Source of the DNA: UMGS1668 sp035447605
GTDB lineage: Bacteria > Bacillota > Clostridia > Oscillospirales > Ruminococcaceae
Assembly: GCA_035447605.1 (NCBI GenBank)
Contig: DAOTHJ010000008.1
Coordinates: 1 to 64,000 of the forward strand
Reading direction: 5' to 3'
DNA: 64,000 bases
The notes beneath the pieces were generated by a model. The model did no database searches and was not told where the DNA came from. It saw nothing but the letters and a program-made list of their open reading frames with translations. The stretch's first letter is position 1, and each line of letters opens with the position of its first letter. Positions 40,796-49,239 of this stretch are shown here, in pieces. Position numbers and translations under genes: made by a program.

Positions 40796-41947
40796 TTGAA
40801 AAAAGCGGGACGTTTTGCGGCGCTGCTGGCCGCCATGATCATGTTTACGGGGTGCCTCTCCGGGCAAAATCCGGAGGGCGACGTGCAACCGGAGGCATCG
40901 GAGCCGGTTTCGTCGGCGCCGCAGTCCTCCGCGCCGGAGGAAGCGGAGAGCGCCCGGGAGCCGAGCGACATGACCGTTGCGGAGATGCGCGAATCCGAGG
41001 TGGAGTCGTACCTGCCGGGGCTTGAGCCGGAGATGGAGACGGAGGGCGTCCTCTGGTACACTTCCAATCAGAAGGTCTTTTTCCGGGATATCGCCCTTGA
41101 TAGCGGCGACACCCGAAACCTGACCGGGATCCTCACCACGGATGAAAACTGGGATCGTTCCCTCAGCGTCACCATAGCGAACAGCAGCCCGGAGGGATAT
41201 GTCTACCTACCTTATCTGGAGGTGCGGACGGACGGGCTGGATTATATCCGGAATGAAGAAGGCCTCCTCACGGTACCGGAGGTGTGGCAGATCGAATGGC
41301 TCGATCAGCAATATTTCTATATTTCATCATCGGCGAACATTGGAATTTTTGACAGCGATACCGGAGAATTGGTCTCGGCGAGCCGCGACGCGTGGGAGAT
41401 TTACTCTCAGGCGACGGGGCTGGACCGCTCCTATTTACAGCCGGTCAACGAGGTTTATACCGCGAACGGCAAGGCCTATTACACCGGCTTCCGCAGCCCG
41501 GAACTGCTCAATATGAACGGAAGCCTCTTTGAGCTCGGCCTTTCCGGGGAACGGCTTCTGACGGACGACGCTATGAGCGTGGTCGGCACGGCCGAAAATG
41601 CGGTGGTGTTTCTCCGCACAATTCCGGGGAAGGACGATCAGACTCCCTCCGCCGACGGTCTTTGTTTTTATGATTTAAAGACCGATGAGGTCGTCGACAT
41701 CTTCACAGACGTGTACTATGAACTGGACGAGGAATATAACACCGTCGGCGGGCAGGTGCTCGGAAACGAGTGGGCCGGCAAGCAGTGGAACTACGATCAT
41801 CCGGGTTTTGTCATGGAGGACGGCGCCGTGCTGTTTTACCTGTCGCGCATCGCGGACGGCGAAGTCGACCGGTATCAATACGATCTTTCCGCCCGAACAC
41901 TCCAAAATCTGGGCGTGATCGCACAGGCGCCGGAAAACGCGCAGTAA
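40796..41947 (+). CDS. Lipoprotein of unknown function
   Basis: 383 residues from a TTG start at 40796, which has GGAGG ten bases upstream. The usual ATG alternatives upstream would put ~25 hydrophilic residues before the signal sequence. The signal peptide LKKAGRFAALLAAMIMFTGC ends in lipobox FTGC, so Cys20 is lipidated and the protein sits on the outer membrane face. A Ser/Glu/Pro linker follows. The rest is beta-rich with repeated turns (LTGILTTDENWDR, YIRNEEGLLTVPE, IGIFDSDTGELVS) and may form a propeller-like or DUF5050-type fold, but no family is certain. No partner gene is close on this strand; a terminator follows. Confidence 0.72.
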   Translation: MKKAGRFAALLAAMIMFTGCLSGQNPEGDVQPEASEPVSSAPQSSAPEEAESAREPSDMTVAEMRESEVESYLPGLEPEMETEGVLWYTSNQKVFFRDIALDSGDTRNLTGILTTDENWDRSLSVTIANSSPEGYVYLPYLEVRTDGLDYIRNEEGLLTVPEVWQIEWLDQQYFYISSSANIGIFDSDTGELVSASRDAWEIYSQATGLDRSYLQPVNEVYTANGKAYYTGFRSPELLNMNGSLFELGLSGERLLTDDAMSVVGTAENAVVFLRTIPGKDDQTPSADGLCFYDLKTDEVVDIFTDVYYELDEEYNTVGGQVLGNEWAGKQWNYDHPGFVMEDGAVLFYLSRIADGEVDRYQYDLSARTLQNLGVIAQAPENAQ

Positions 41948-42075
41948 GGTTTGAAACAGGTTCCGCAGGCGGTGCTGCGGATAGGAGGAATGCCCCCGTG
42001 CCGGCCTCCCTTATTGGGGAAGATCGGTTCGGGGGCATATTATGATGCCGGTATCGGAATCTTTGCGGCCGCGCC

Positions 42076-42109
42076 GCAGGAAACACGAACTTGGTTTCCT
42101 GCTTTTTTT
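42076..42109 (+). terminator. Terminator after the lipoprotein gene
   Basis: GCAGGAAAC (42076-42084) pairs with GTTTCCTGC (42094-42102) and is followed by T7. Confidence 0.82.
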
Positions 42110-42172
42110 GCGCTGGAGGTTCCGAAGATCGGCCTATGAATCATTTTCCGCCTGCATCCGACGGCAAAATTC

Positions 42173-42898
42173 TTATTTCAGCAGAGGACATTTGCAGCGG
42201 GAACAGACATCCTGATGGATGTCGCAGAGGGTTCCGCAGGCGCTGCAAAAAATGATGCTGTCCCGTGATTTGTCGTATTTTTCGTAGGAATTGAGTCCGG
42301 CGTGATGCCGCACACGGTCGCCGACCTGATAATAATTATAAATGGTGGCGTTGTCTTCGTTTACGATCCGATGCGTTTTTCCGCGCTCGTCGCGGATGAT
42401 GACCGCGTATTCCGTATAATATTCGACGTAATAATCGTCGTCGTCGCTGCCGGTGTTCCGGTGACGGGTCTTTTTCTTGACGGTTTTATCCGCAACGACG
42501 CCGTCCCAGGTGCGGCTGCGTTTTCTGCCGAGGATGGTGAACAGCGCAATGATGAGGAACATTCCGCCGACGCCGAGGCCGATGAACAGCGCTTCGGGGT
42601 TTTCCATCCCGTCGACGCCCGACTCTCCGGCAATGAAGAAGCCGACGACGGCAACTACCGCAAGAATCACCGCGAAAATGACCGACCAGCGGTTGGTGTT
42701 CTTGATGTACTTGGCAAAGGCAGGGTCACGGATGCGGTTCGAATAACCGACGAGGCTGCCGGATGCTCCCTGAGGAACAGACGGTGCCGCCGGCGCCGCG
42801 GTCTGGGCTGCGGCAGGCGCGGCGGAAATTTCTGCGCCGCAGGATGTGCAGAATCTGGCGTTGTCGGGCAGAATCGCCCCGCAATTTCTGCAGAACAT
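42173..42898 (-). CDS. Zinc-ribbon membrane protein with N- and C-terminal Cys4 fingers
   Basis: 241 residues. N-terminal zinc ribbon CRNCGAILPDNARFCTSCG. An Ala/Pro linker follows, then two transmembrane helices (WSVIFAVILAVVAVVGFFIA and ALFIGLGVGGMFLIIALFTI). A cytoplasmic or extracellular beta region has YYVEYYTEYAVIIRD. A second Cys4 finger closes the protein (CSACGTLCDIHQDVCSRCKC). The family of zinc-ribbon-TM proteins is widespread in Clostridia without proven function; roles in membrane protein quality control or as sensors have been guessed. GGAGGGATCCCTT precedes the ATG. The next gene on the strand is a small membrane protein. Confidence 0.75.
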   Translation of the reverse strand: MFCRNCGAILPDNARFCTSCGAEISAAPAAAQTAAPAAPSVPQGASGSLVGYSNRIRDPAFAKYIKNTNRWSVIFAVILAVVAVVGFFIAGESGVDGMENPEALFIGLGVGGMFLIIALFTILGRKRSRTWDGVVADKTVKKKTRHRNTGSDDDDYYVEYYTEYAVIIRDERGKTHRIVNEDNATIYNYYQVGDRVRHHAGLNSYEKYDKSRDSIIFCSACGTLCDIHQDVCSRCKCPLLK

Positions 42899-42984
42899 AA
42901 GGGATCCCTCCTACTCAAGAATAAAATATGAAAAACCGCTTGCCGCCGGTATCGGATCCGGCAGCGCAAAGCAATCTTACAAAA

Positions 42985-43509
42985 TCACTCGGGCTCCATA
43001 TGCCAGCCGGAGATGGATGCCTCGATGCCGGTTTCGTGCTTCAGCTTCTGTTTCACTTCCATGACGGTCTTTAGGTCCGGGATGCCGTGCAGCAGCTCGA
43101 TCCGAGCGGCTTTATCCCCGTCGCCGAAGCAGAGGTACATCCGTTCCCGATCGATCCTGATCGAGCGGAGCCGCACGCCCTGCACGCCGTCGCAGCCCCA
43201 TTTGTAGATTCGGCTCCCGATCAGGACGCCGAAGGTGGATACCACGGTCTCCTCCGGCGTTGTCTGTTCGCAGCCGCCCGGGAGGGAGATCACCGCAGAG
43301 GGCACGGCAAGGATGCAGTTATTGCGGATCAGGTCCGCGTCGTGCAGCCGGCGCATCTGCAGAATCAGCAGGACGAGCAGAACCGTGCTCATAGTCCCGA
43401 AGACAACCGCTGCCTCCGCGGCACGCTGAAAGAGAAACCAGCCCGAAAGCAGCAGGCCGGCGGCCAACAGTGCGGCCAGCAGATTCCGCCGTTTTCCGAT
43501 CGCCTCCAT
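42985..43509 (-). CDS. Small membrane protein with PH-like C-terminal domain
   Basis: 174 residues from ATG at 43509; a GTG at 43521 would sit on the ribosome site GGAGGTG. Two hydrophobic helices near the N-terminus (NLLAALLAAGLLLSGWFLF, VVFGTMSTVLLVLLILQM) are followed by a soluble beta-rich domain (AVPSAVISLPGG, VVSTFGVLIGSRIYKWGCDG, IRIDRERMYLCFGDGDKAAR) that resembles bacterial PH-like domains. Function is unknown. It is 86 bases upstream of the zinc-ribbon membrane gene on the same strand and may be co-expressed. A relative with a similar layout lies at 48097-48654. Confidence 0.65.
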   Translation of the reverse strand: MEAIGKRRNLLAALLAAGLLLSGWFLFQRAAEAAVVFGTMSTVLLVLLILQMRRLHDADLIRNNCILAVPSAVISLPGGCEQTTPEETVVSTFGVLIGSRIYKWGCDGVQGVRLRSIRIDRERMYLCFGDGDKAARIELLHGIPDLKTVMEVKQKLKHETGIEASISGWHMEPE

Positions 43510-43757
43510 GGATGGGTTCACCTCCTTTTTTTCTTAGTTTAAAGAAAAAAGAAGAAAAAGGCATCGTCCAAAAGGAGGATATCGAGAAAAACACCTCCTA
43601 CAAAAGTAGGAAAAGGCCGTTTTGGGGGCTTGGGGCGGGATTGCCGGCCTGATTTCCCGCTCCGCCGCGGAGAAGGTGGAATCGACACTCTCACGGAAGA
43701 AAACGTACAAAATATAACATATTTTTTAATTTAACAGAAAAAAGCCGTCCGTGCTTC

Positions 43758-43787
43758 TTGTAAAACAGGTGAAAATTTATATATAAT
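43758..43787 (+). promoter_or_regulatory. Promoter of the HD-GYP gene
   Basis: TTGTAA (43758-43763), 18-base spacer, perfect TATAAT (43782-43787), 38 bases before the start codon. The remaining part of 43510-43757 shows no gene. Confidence 0.65.
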
Positions 43788-43825
43788 GATAAAAGATTTA
43801 TTGATCAAGGAGCTTTTCCATCATC

Positions 43826-45094
43826 ATGAAGATAGACAAGAAAAAAATCAGTCTGTACGATTTGCTGATCTGCCTGACGAACGCCGGGGACCTGATCAGC
43901 CACGAGGTGGCGGATCACCACAAACAGGTGGCCTATCTGGCTTTTCGGCTCGGGGAACAGATGGATCTTTCTCAGGAAGACAAGAAAAATCTGATGCTCG
44001 CGGGACTTTTGCACGACATCGGCGCATTTTCTCTGGAGGAAAGGCTCTCCATGATCGAGAATGAGCCGCCGTCGCCGCATGACCACGCCTTTCGGGGAGC
44101 GCGTCTTCTGGAAGAATTTCCTCCGCTTGCCGGCGCCGCCGAGATCATCCGCTACCACCATGTGCCATGGGAGGATGGAAAGGGGAAAATATTCTGCGGC
44201 GGGGACGTGAGCCCCCTGAGCCATATCCTCCATCTGGCGGATCGGATCGCGGTCTCCATAGAACCGGATCAGAATGTCATCGACCAAATCGACGGGATCC
44301 GGGAAAGGGCCTTGCTGAAAAAGGGCTCCATCTTTATGCCGGAGGCGGTCGACGCTTTTCTGGAGATCAGCGGAAACGAATATGTCTGGCTCGACGCCGT
44401 CTATGAGCCGCTGCTCTATGTCCTTCCGACCGTTGTATCGTTCGATGTGCTTGAGCTTGACATCGACGGGATCCTCGATCTGACGAAGATCTTCGCGAGC
44501 ATCATCGATTTCCGGGATCCGTTTACGCAGAACCATTCCGCCGGCGTCGCGGAGACGGCAAAAAAGCTGGCGGAGCTGGCTGGCTTTTCGGAGAACGAGT
44601 GCAAGATGATGTTCATCTCCGGCAACCTGCACGATCTCGGAAAACTGGCGGTCGACCAGAGGATTCTGCATAAACCGGGCAGCTTGAATACGGAAGAACG
44701 AAACGTCATGCGAAGCCACAGCTTTTATACCTACCGCTTGCTTCAGACGATCCGGGGCTTTGAGACGATCAACAAATGGGCCTCCTTCCATCATGAAAAG
44801 CTGAACGGGAAGGGGTATCCCTTCCATCTGCACAGCGAGAGCATCCCGCTGGGTTCCCGGATCATGGCGGTGGCGGATATCTTTACGGCCGTCACCGAGG
44901 ACCGCCCCTACCGGAAAGCGCTGTCGCTTGAAAAGGCCTCCGCCATACTGAGTGCCATGGTGAAGGACGGTTCGCTTTGCTCTTATGTGGTCTCGCTGCT
45001 TCTCGAAAATATTGAGATGGTGGACGAGGCCCGCAGGGACGCACAGCAGAAGGCGAAGCTCAAATACCATTATGTGATGAAGCCGGTTCAGTAA
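43826..45094 (+). CDS. Tandem HD / HD-GYP domain phosphodiesterase
   Basis: 422 residues. The N-terminal HD-like domain has HEVADHHKQVAYLAF, LLHDIGAFSLEER and YHHVPW; its GYP residues are missing. The C-terminal domain is a full HD-GYP: QNHSAGVAETAKKLAELAGF, NLHDLGKLAVDQRI, SHSFYTYRLL, and HHEKLNGKGYP with the GYP signature, then ADIFTAVTEDRPYRKAL. HD-GYP enzymes hydrolyse cyclic di-GMP using a di- or tri-iron centre. No membrane segment or sensory domain is present, so the N-terminal HD copy may be regulatory. The gene has its own promoter and stands alone. In spore-forming Clostridia c-di-GMP controls motility and surface proteins, and several surface protein genes are nearby, but a direct link is not shown. 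Confidence 0.9.
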   Translation: MKIDKKKISLYDLLICLTNAGDLISHEVADHHKQVAYLAFRLGEQMDLSQEDKKNLMLAGLLHDIGAFSLEERLSMIENEPPSPHDHAFRGARLLEEFPPLAGAAEIIRYHHVPWEDGKGKIFCGGDVSPLSHILHLADRIAVSIEPDQNVIDQIDGIRERALLKKGSIFMPEAVDAFLEISGNEYVWLDAVYEPLLYVLPTVVSFDVLELDIDGILDLTKIFASIIDFRDPFTQNHSAGVAETAKKLAELAGFSENECKMMFISGNLHDLGKLAVDQRILHKPGSLNTEERNVMRSHSFYTYRLLQTIRGFETINKWASFHHEKLNGKGYPFHLHSESIPLGSRIMAVADIFTAVTEDRPYRKALSLEKASAILSAMVKDGSLCSYVVSLLLENIEMVDEARRDAQQKAKLKYHYVMKPVQ

Positions 45095-45315
45095 CTGCTG
45101 TGCCGGCACAACATCCGCCGACTCAAAAAACGGCCAAAAAAATCCGCCCCAAAAATCCGCGAGAAGGGAAATCCTTTCTGCTTAAAGCGGCGCATTTCCG
45201 TCATACATAAATCTCCGGTCTGCGGCGCAAAATAAGCGTGCGGGACGATCTGGAAAAGGAACAGGTACTTTGTTCCTTTCGGGAATCAAGAACCGTATGA
45301 ATGGAGGAAAAAAGG

Positions 45316-46383
45316 ATGAAGAAACTATCGGCCCTGTTGGTGGTCTGCGTGTTTCTGACGGCCTTTACGGGCTGCTGGGGAAAAGGAAATCCGACCCCGG
45401 ATACGTCTTCGTCGCTCCCGGAGAGTTCTTCGGGGACGGAAGGGAGCGCGACGGTCGGCGATTACTTCCCGATCGAGAACGATACCCGCTATACCTATCA
45501 GGGAGCGGGCAACGAATATGCCTCATATACCGTCTATAACGACTATACCTCTGCGACTCAGGTTCAGCAGAGGATCGACAACGGCGGCACGGTCGTCGCC
45601 AAGGTGCTCTCCGTCTCCGGCGGAAAGCTCCTTCAGACCTTTTCGCGCGGGGAGACCTATCACCGGCAGAATTATCTGAATCAGACGGAGGAGGGAGAAA
45701 TTCTGCTGATGGAGCCGATCGTCGTGGGCACCTCCTGGACGCTGGAGGATGGGAGCACCCGCTCGATCACAAGCGTTTCGGCGGCGGTCTCCACGCCCTC
45801 CGGGGATTATGAGGCGGTCGTCGAGGTCACCACGGAAGGAACAAACAACGCCTCCCGGCAGTATTATGCCAAGGGCATGGGGCTCGTCAAGGTCGTCTAT
45901 CCTCTCGGGGATACCGAGGTCTCTTCCACCTTGAGCGCGGTCGATAAAAATGTGCCGCTGATGCAGACCGTCCGGCTCTTTTATCCCGACGCGGATGGAC
46001 AGAAGATCGTCTACGAGGACCGGGGAGTGGAATTCCATACGAACGACGAAACTGGAATCGTTCTCGCAGCGGCTTACAAGGATGCCCCGGCCGGAACGAC
46101 GGCGGTTCTTCTCGGGAATACGATAATCAACAGCGTCTCGCTCGGCGATGACGGGAAGGCGACGGTCGATCTCAGTCAGGCGTTTCTGACGGAGATCGAG
46201 GCTGCGCCGGGGAACGAAGAGATCATCCTTCAAAGCATCGCGGATACATTTGGGTATTATTTCGGAACGGATCAGGTGATCTTGACGGTGGAGAGGCAGC
46301 CCTATGATTCCGGAACGACCACGCTCGATGAGGGTGAGACGCTGAAAACGGATTTTGAGAATGCCGTTTCCATTTCCGCATGA
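45316..46383 (+). CDS. Lipoprotein with C-terminal GerMN-like domain
   Basis: 355 residues from ATG at 45316 (GGAGGAAAAAAGG upstream). Signal MKKLSALLVVCVFLTAFTGC with lipobox FTGC. A Ser-rich linker is followed by a beta-rich domain (DYFPIENDTRYTYQG, then QYYAKGMGLVKVVYPLG), a pattern found in clostridial lipoproteins. Residues ~205-350 match GerMN: VRLFYPDADGQKIVYEDRGV, NSVSLGDDGKATVDLSQAFL and LQSIADTFGYYFGTDQVILTV. GerMN domains occur in the GerM germination protein and in other cell-envelope proteins of sporulators. It sits close before CotF, supporting a spore or envelope role, though a vegetative one is possible. Confidence 0.8.
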   Translation: MKKLSALLVVCVFLTAFTGCWGKGNPTPDTSSSLPESSSGTEGSATVGDYFPIENDTRYTYQGAGNEYASYTVYNDYTSATQVQQRIDNGGTVVAKVLSVSGGKLLQTFSRGETYHRQNYLNQTEEGEILLMEPIVVGTSWTLEDGSTRSITSVSAAVSTPSGDYEAVVEVTTEGTNNASRQYYAKGMGLVKVVYPLGDTEVSSTLSAVDKNVPLMQTVRLFYPDADGQKIVYEDRGVEFHTNDETGIVLAAAYKDAPAGTTAVLLGNTIINSVSLGDDGKATVDLSQAFLTEIEAAPGNEEIILQSIADTFGYYFGTDQVILTVERQPYDSGTTTLDEGETLKTDFENAVSISA

Positions 46384-46877
46384 GCGTAAGTTTTTAGCCC
46401 GCGCGAAACCGGGAACCGGCGCCCTGCCAAGGCGGGAGAAAATACGATGGAAGCTCCCTTTTATGCCGGATTCCTCTTGAGCATGCGTCTTACTGAGAAG
46501 TTTTATAGTAAAATCCGTCGGTTTTGTGCCGGCGGATTTTTTGACCGTGTTTTTCTGCAGAGCCCCGGAGCGTGCCCACAGGAAAAGCCAGTGCCTGCCC
46601 GGAAAGCAAGGCACAGGGCGGCCCAATCGTTCTCCGGCGCCTGCCTCCGTATACGTCCGAAAATCGGAGGGCGAGGGGACTCTTTTTCCGCGGAGTCGTT
46701 CTTTTTTCTGCCGGAAATCTCTGCTGCGCATACATAATTCCGCCTCTGCTGGCCAGAATAGGAAGGAAAAGAAACCATTCTCTTCAAATTCGGCCGCCGC
46801 TTTGCCGGAAAAGAGCGGAAGGCGCGGGATCCCGGAGGCCGGAAGGGAGGAGGGGAAGACGCGCGGAAAGGAGCGCC
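46384..46877 (+). other. Intergenic region before cotF
   Basis: About 490 bases without a convincing gene; frames here are short and antisense-like. It contains the terminator 46510-46542. GCATACATAAT near 46727-46738 resembles the -10 of mother-cell sigma factors (E/K), as expected before a coat gene, but no clear -35 is visible. Confidence 0.4.
46510..46542 (+). terminator. Terminator after the GerMN lipoprotein
   Basis: AAAATCCG (46510-46517) pairs with CGGATTTT (46533-46540) through an inner CGG/CCG pair and ends in T6. Confidence 0.72.
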
Positions 46878-47384
46878 ATGCAGGCACAGTTACAGTTAAG
46901 TCAAAAGGAGCGGATGCTGCTCGGAGACGATAAAAAACAGGAGGATCTCTGCGTCGCCAAATATAAAAATTACGCGGGGCAGGCAGAAGATCCCCTGCTG
47001 AAAAAGCTCTTCACCACGCTTTCCTCCGAGGAGCAGCATCATTACGACATGATTGACCAGATGCTTCAGGGCAAGCAGCCCGATATGGCCGCCCCGAATC
47101 AGGCCGAGCAGGGCTATCAGGCGCCGCCCTCCAAACAGCAGGAGGCATCTCAGGCACCGCAGTCGAGCTATCAGGGCGCGATGGGCAATACCGGGGATAA
47201 ACTCCTTTGCAGCGATCTGCTGGCAACCGAAAAATTCGTCTCCGGAACCTACGATACGGGGATTTTTGAGGCGGCCAACCCGACGGTCCGGCAGACGCTC
47301 CAGCATATTCAGCAGGACGAACAGCGCCACGGCGAACAGCTTTTTAATTATATGAACAGCCACGGCATGTACGAAGTTCAGTAA
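46878..47384 (+). CDS. cotF: CotF-family spore coat protein (ferritin-like)
   Basis: 168 residues, ATG at 46878 after AAAGGAGCGCC. The N-terminal helix pair has KERMLLGDDKKQEDLCVAKY and LFTTLSSEEQHHYDMIDQML, with E-x-x-H-H ferritin-like residues. A Gln/Pro/Ala-rich linker (residues ~70-105) is followed by the second pair: CSDLLATEKFVSGTYDTGIF and LQHIQQDEQRHGEQLFNYM. The order matches CotF/YhcQ-type coat proteins found in Bacilli and Clostridia. It stands alone between terminators. The linker is longer than in Bacillus CotF. Confidence 0.88.
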   Translation: MQAQLQLSQKERMLLGDDKKQEDLCVAKYKNYAGQAEDPLLKKLFTTLSSEEQHHYDMIDQMLQGKQPDMAAPNQAEQGYQAPPSKQQEASQAPQSSYQGAMGNTGDKLLCSDLLATEKFVSGTYDTGIFEAANPTVRQTLQHIQQDEQRHGEQLFNYMNSHGMYEVQ

Positions 47385-47530
47385 GCAATAAAAAAATGGA
47401 GGGACGGGATCCGCCTCTCCGTTTTTTATATGCCGCCTTAAAGAAAATAATGGGGCTTCTTTTTGGGCGGGAACGGCGCCGGTAATGATAAAGAAGGGTT
47501 CTGCCGGAAAACGCCGATACATCTTTCATA

Positions 47531-47574
47531 AAAAATCCCGGAGCGGCAAAATTCTGCCGTTTCGGGATTTTTTA
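47531..47574. terminator. Bidirectional terminator between cotF and the DUF3592 gene
   Basis: AAAAATCCCG (47531-47540) with CGGGATTTTT (47563-47572) and an inner CGGCA/TGCCG pair. A second weaker hairpin follows cotF at ~47396-47430. Confidence 0.82.
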
Positions 47575-47590
47575 TGGAGAAAGCAAGTTT

Positions 47591-48013
47591 CTATCTCCCG
47601 GTCCGGCGGTTCATGGCGAAGATCAAAAACCCTCCGGCTGCAATCAGAATCAGCTGCCCAAGCCCAAGCCCGGCATCCTGCTCCATCACGCTGTAATAGG
47701 GGAAGAAGGAAAAGTACCGCACCTGAACCACGGAGGTGCCGTCCGCTTTTACATAAACGGCGTCGCCGATCTCTTTGGAGAATCCGCTGATCTCCTTTCC
47801 ATCGGGCAGCGTGAAGGTATAGCTGATATTGTAGGTATATCTGTTGGGGATGATATCCGTGCGCTCTCCGCCTTCGCGGCGGATATCGGTGATCACGCCG
47901 GGCGCGGTCTCCCCGAGAAAGCCGAGAAGGACTTCGGAAAGCCCCACCAGAATCAAGGCGACCCCCAGCAGCGAGATCAGGATACGGGGAACGATTTTGT
48001 GCGTTTGTCTCAT
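47591..48013 (-). CDS. DUF3592-type membrane protein
   Basis: 140 residues with two transmembrane helices (ILISLLGVALILVGLSEVLL near the N-terminus, GQLILIAAGGFLIFAMNR near the C-terminus) around an outer beta domain: GVITDIRREGGERTD, YNISYTFTLPDGKEISGFSK, VVQVRYFSFFPYYS. This TM-beta-TM arrangement is DUF3592. Function is unknown. GGAAAGG precedes the ATG. It is the last gene of a minus-strand run of small envelope proteins. Confidence 0.78.
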   Translation of the reverse strand: MRQTHKIVPRILISLLGVALILVGLSEVLLGFLGETAPGVITDIRREGGERTDIIPNRYTYNISYTFTLPDGKEISGFSKEIGDAVYVKADGTSVVQVRYFSFFPYYSVMEQDAGLGLGQLILIAAGGFLIFAMNRRTGR

Positions 48014-48096
48014 GTCAAAACCTTTCCGGGAACCGGCATCCGCGGATAAAAATGAGATCCGGGAGGGCGGTTTCCGTCTTTAAAGAGCGGCGATGG

Positions 48097-48654
48097 TCAC
48101 CGGTTCGTTTTTTTCCTTACGAAAGTCTCAATGGCCGGATAGTTTTCTTCCGTGCAAAACAGGGCAATGTTCTCCGCAAAGCCGCCGCGCAGCAAAATTG
48201 TATACCCCTTCGGATGAAACGACACCTTTCTCACATGGCTCCACGGCAGAAAATCCGACTGCCTTGCCTGCGCCAGCATTCCCGCGCCCGCGGCGGCGGG
48301 TTTTCCGGATAAAAATCCGAAGAGGATCGTCAGCGTGTTGACGACCCGGTTCTTTTTTGCCTGATTCTCTTGGGTACGGCAGAGCGCGCCACACCCGTCA
48401 AGAACGAATTCGGCCTCGTATTTTCCGTGATAGAGCGCCATAACCAGGAGCCATGTAAAAAACAGGAGCGCGGCAATCAACCCGAGTGCATAGAGCGCAT
48501 AGACGCTTTTGCCCGATACCATCGCAATCACGAGCACGAGAAGGCCGAACGGAATGCCGATGGCGATTCCGAGCTGCTTCAGAATGACCGAATTCCGAAA
48601 GATCGGCACTTGGATCCGCCACCGAAGGAGAGGCTGCATTTCAATTTCCGCCAT
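48097..48654 (-). CDS. Membrane protein with PH-like domain
   Basis: 185 residues with two helices (LGIAIGIPFGLLVLVIAMV, ALYALGLIAALLFFTWLLVM) and a soluble C-terminal part with FVLDGCGALCRTQEN, WSHVRKVSFHPKGYTILLRG and the ending CTEENYPAIETFVRKK. The layout is that of the protein at 42985-43509, so both may be PH-like relatives. It starts 4 bases after the preceding zinc-ribbon gene stops, so the two are coupled. The ribosome site is weak, as often for coupled genes. Confidence 0.68.
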   Translation of the reverse strand: MAEIEMQPLLRWRIQVPIFRNSVILKQLGIAIGIPFGLLVLVIAMVSGKSVYALYALGLIAALLFFTWLLVMALYHGKYEAEFVLDGCGALCRTQENQAKKNRVVNTLTILFGFLSGKPAAAGAGMLAQARQSDFLPWSHVRKVSFHPKGYTILLRGGFAENIALFCTEENYPAIETFVRKKTNR

Positions 48655-48658
48655 ATTT

Positions 48659-49090
48659 TTAATAATACCACGAGCTGGAAGAATAATAGCTGTCGTTCAT
48701 CAGATTGCTCATGGCGCCGATAAAGATTCCGCCGAAGATGATCCAGATGACCACGGAGACGGCAAACAGGATCAGCACGGCCCGCGCATAGTTTTTCTTA
48801 TTCAGATTGACCGCGCTCCCGAAGGCCCACATAAAAAGCAGAACGATGTTCAGAATAGGGACGCACATCAGCAGGTACATGCCGAGGTACTGTCCGACCG
48901 AAAGAGGGGGATTCGCCTGCTGCGCGGCATAGGAAACAGGCTGCTGAGGGACGTATGCCGGGGCGGCAGGCCTCACCGGAGGCTGTTCCGGGGCGGCGTA
49001 GGAGGGTTGGGCGGAGCCGGTCGTCGCGCCGCAGACGGGGCAAAACTTGGCTTCATCAGGGATCTTGTTTCCGCAATTTTCACAAAACAT
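48659..49090 (-). CDS. Zinc-ribbon membrane protein
   Basis: 143 residues from ATG at 49090 (GGGAGAGAGTGTC upstream); a longer frame to 49198 lacks a site. N-terminal zinc ribbon CENCGNKIPDEAKFCPVCG, Pro/Ala-rich linker, then two transmembrane helices (YLGMYLLMCVPILNIVLLFMW, AVLILFAVSVVIWIIFGGIF) separated by a short basic loop NLNKKNYAR, ending in a Ser/Tyr-rich tail. This is a common clostridial zinc-ribbon-TM type without known function. It heads a coupled pair with the PH-like protein. Confidence 0.75.
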   Translation of the reverse strand: MFCENCGNKIPDEAKFCPVCGATTGSAQPSYAAPEQPPVRPAAPAYVPQQPVSYAAQQANPPLSVGQYLGMYLLMCVPILNIVLLFMWAFGSAVNLNKKNYARAVLILFAVSVVIWIIFGGIFIGAMSNLMNDSYYSSSSWYY

Positions 49091-49239
49091 GACACTCTCT
49101 CCCATCACAAGAAATTTTTCATTTACAAACACGCCATATTCGGCGGATTCGCCTTTCATTCCTGATTTCGGGCCCGCCAATTTTTCTTTCGGGCACAAAA
49201 ATCGGGATTCCCGGTCCGGATTTGGCCGGGCATAAAACC

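Noticed and set aside
43805..45109. 434-codon minus-strand frame opposite the HD-GYP gene
   Set aside because: The + strand carries all HD-GYP motifs, a promoter and a ribosome site; the minus frame has no recognisable protein.
45523..46887. 454-codon minus-strand frame opposite the GerMN lipoprotein
   Set aside because: Antisense shadow; the + frame has a lipobox signal and the GerMN domain.
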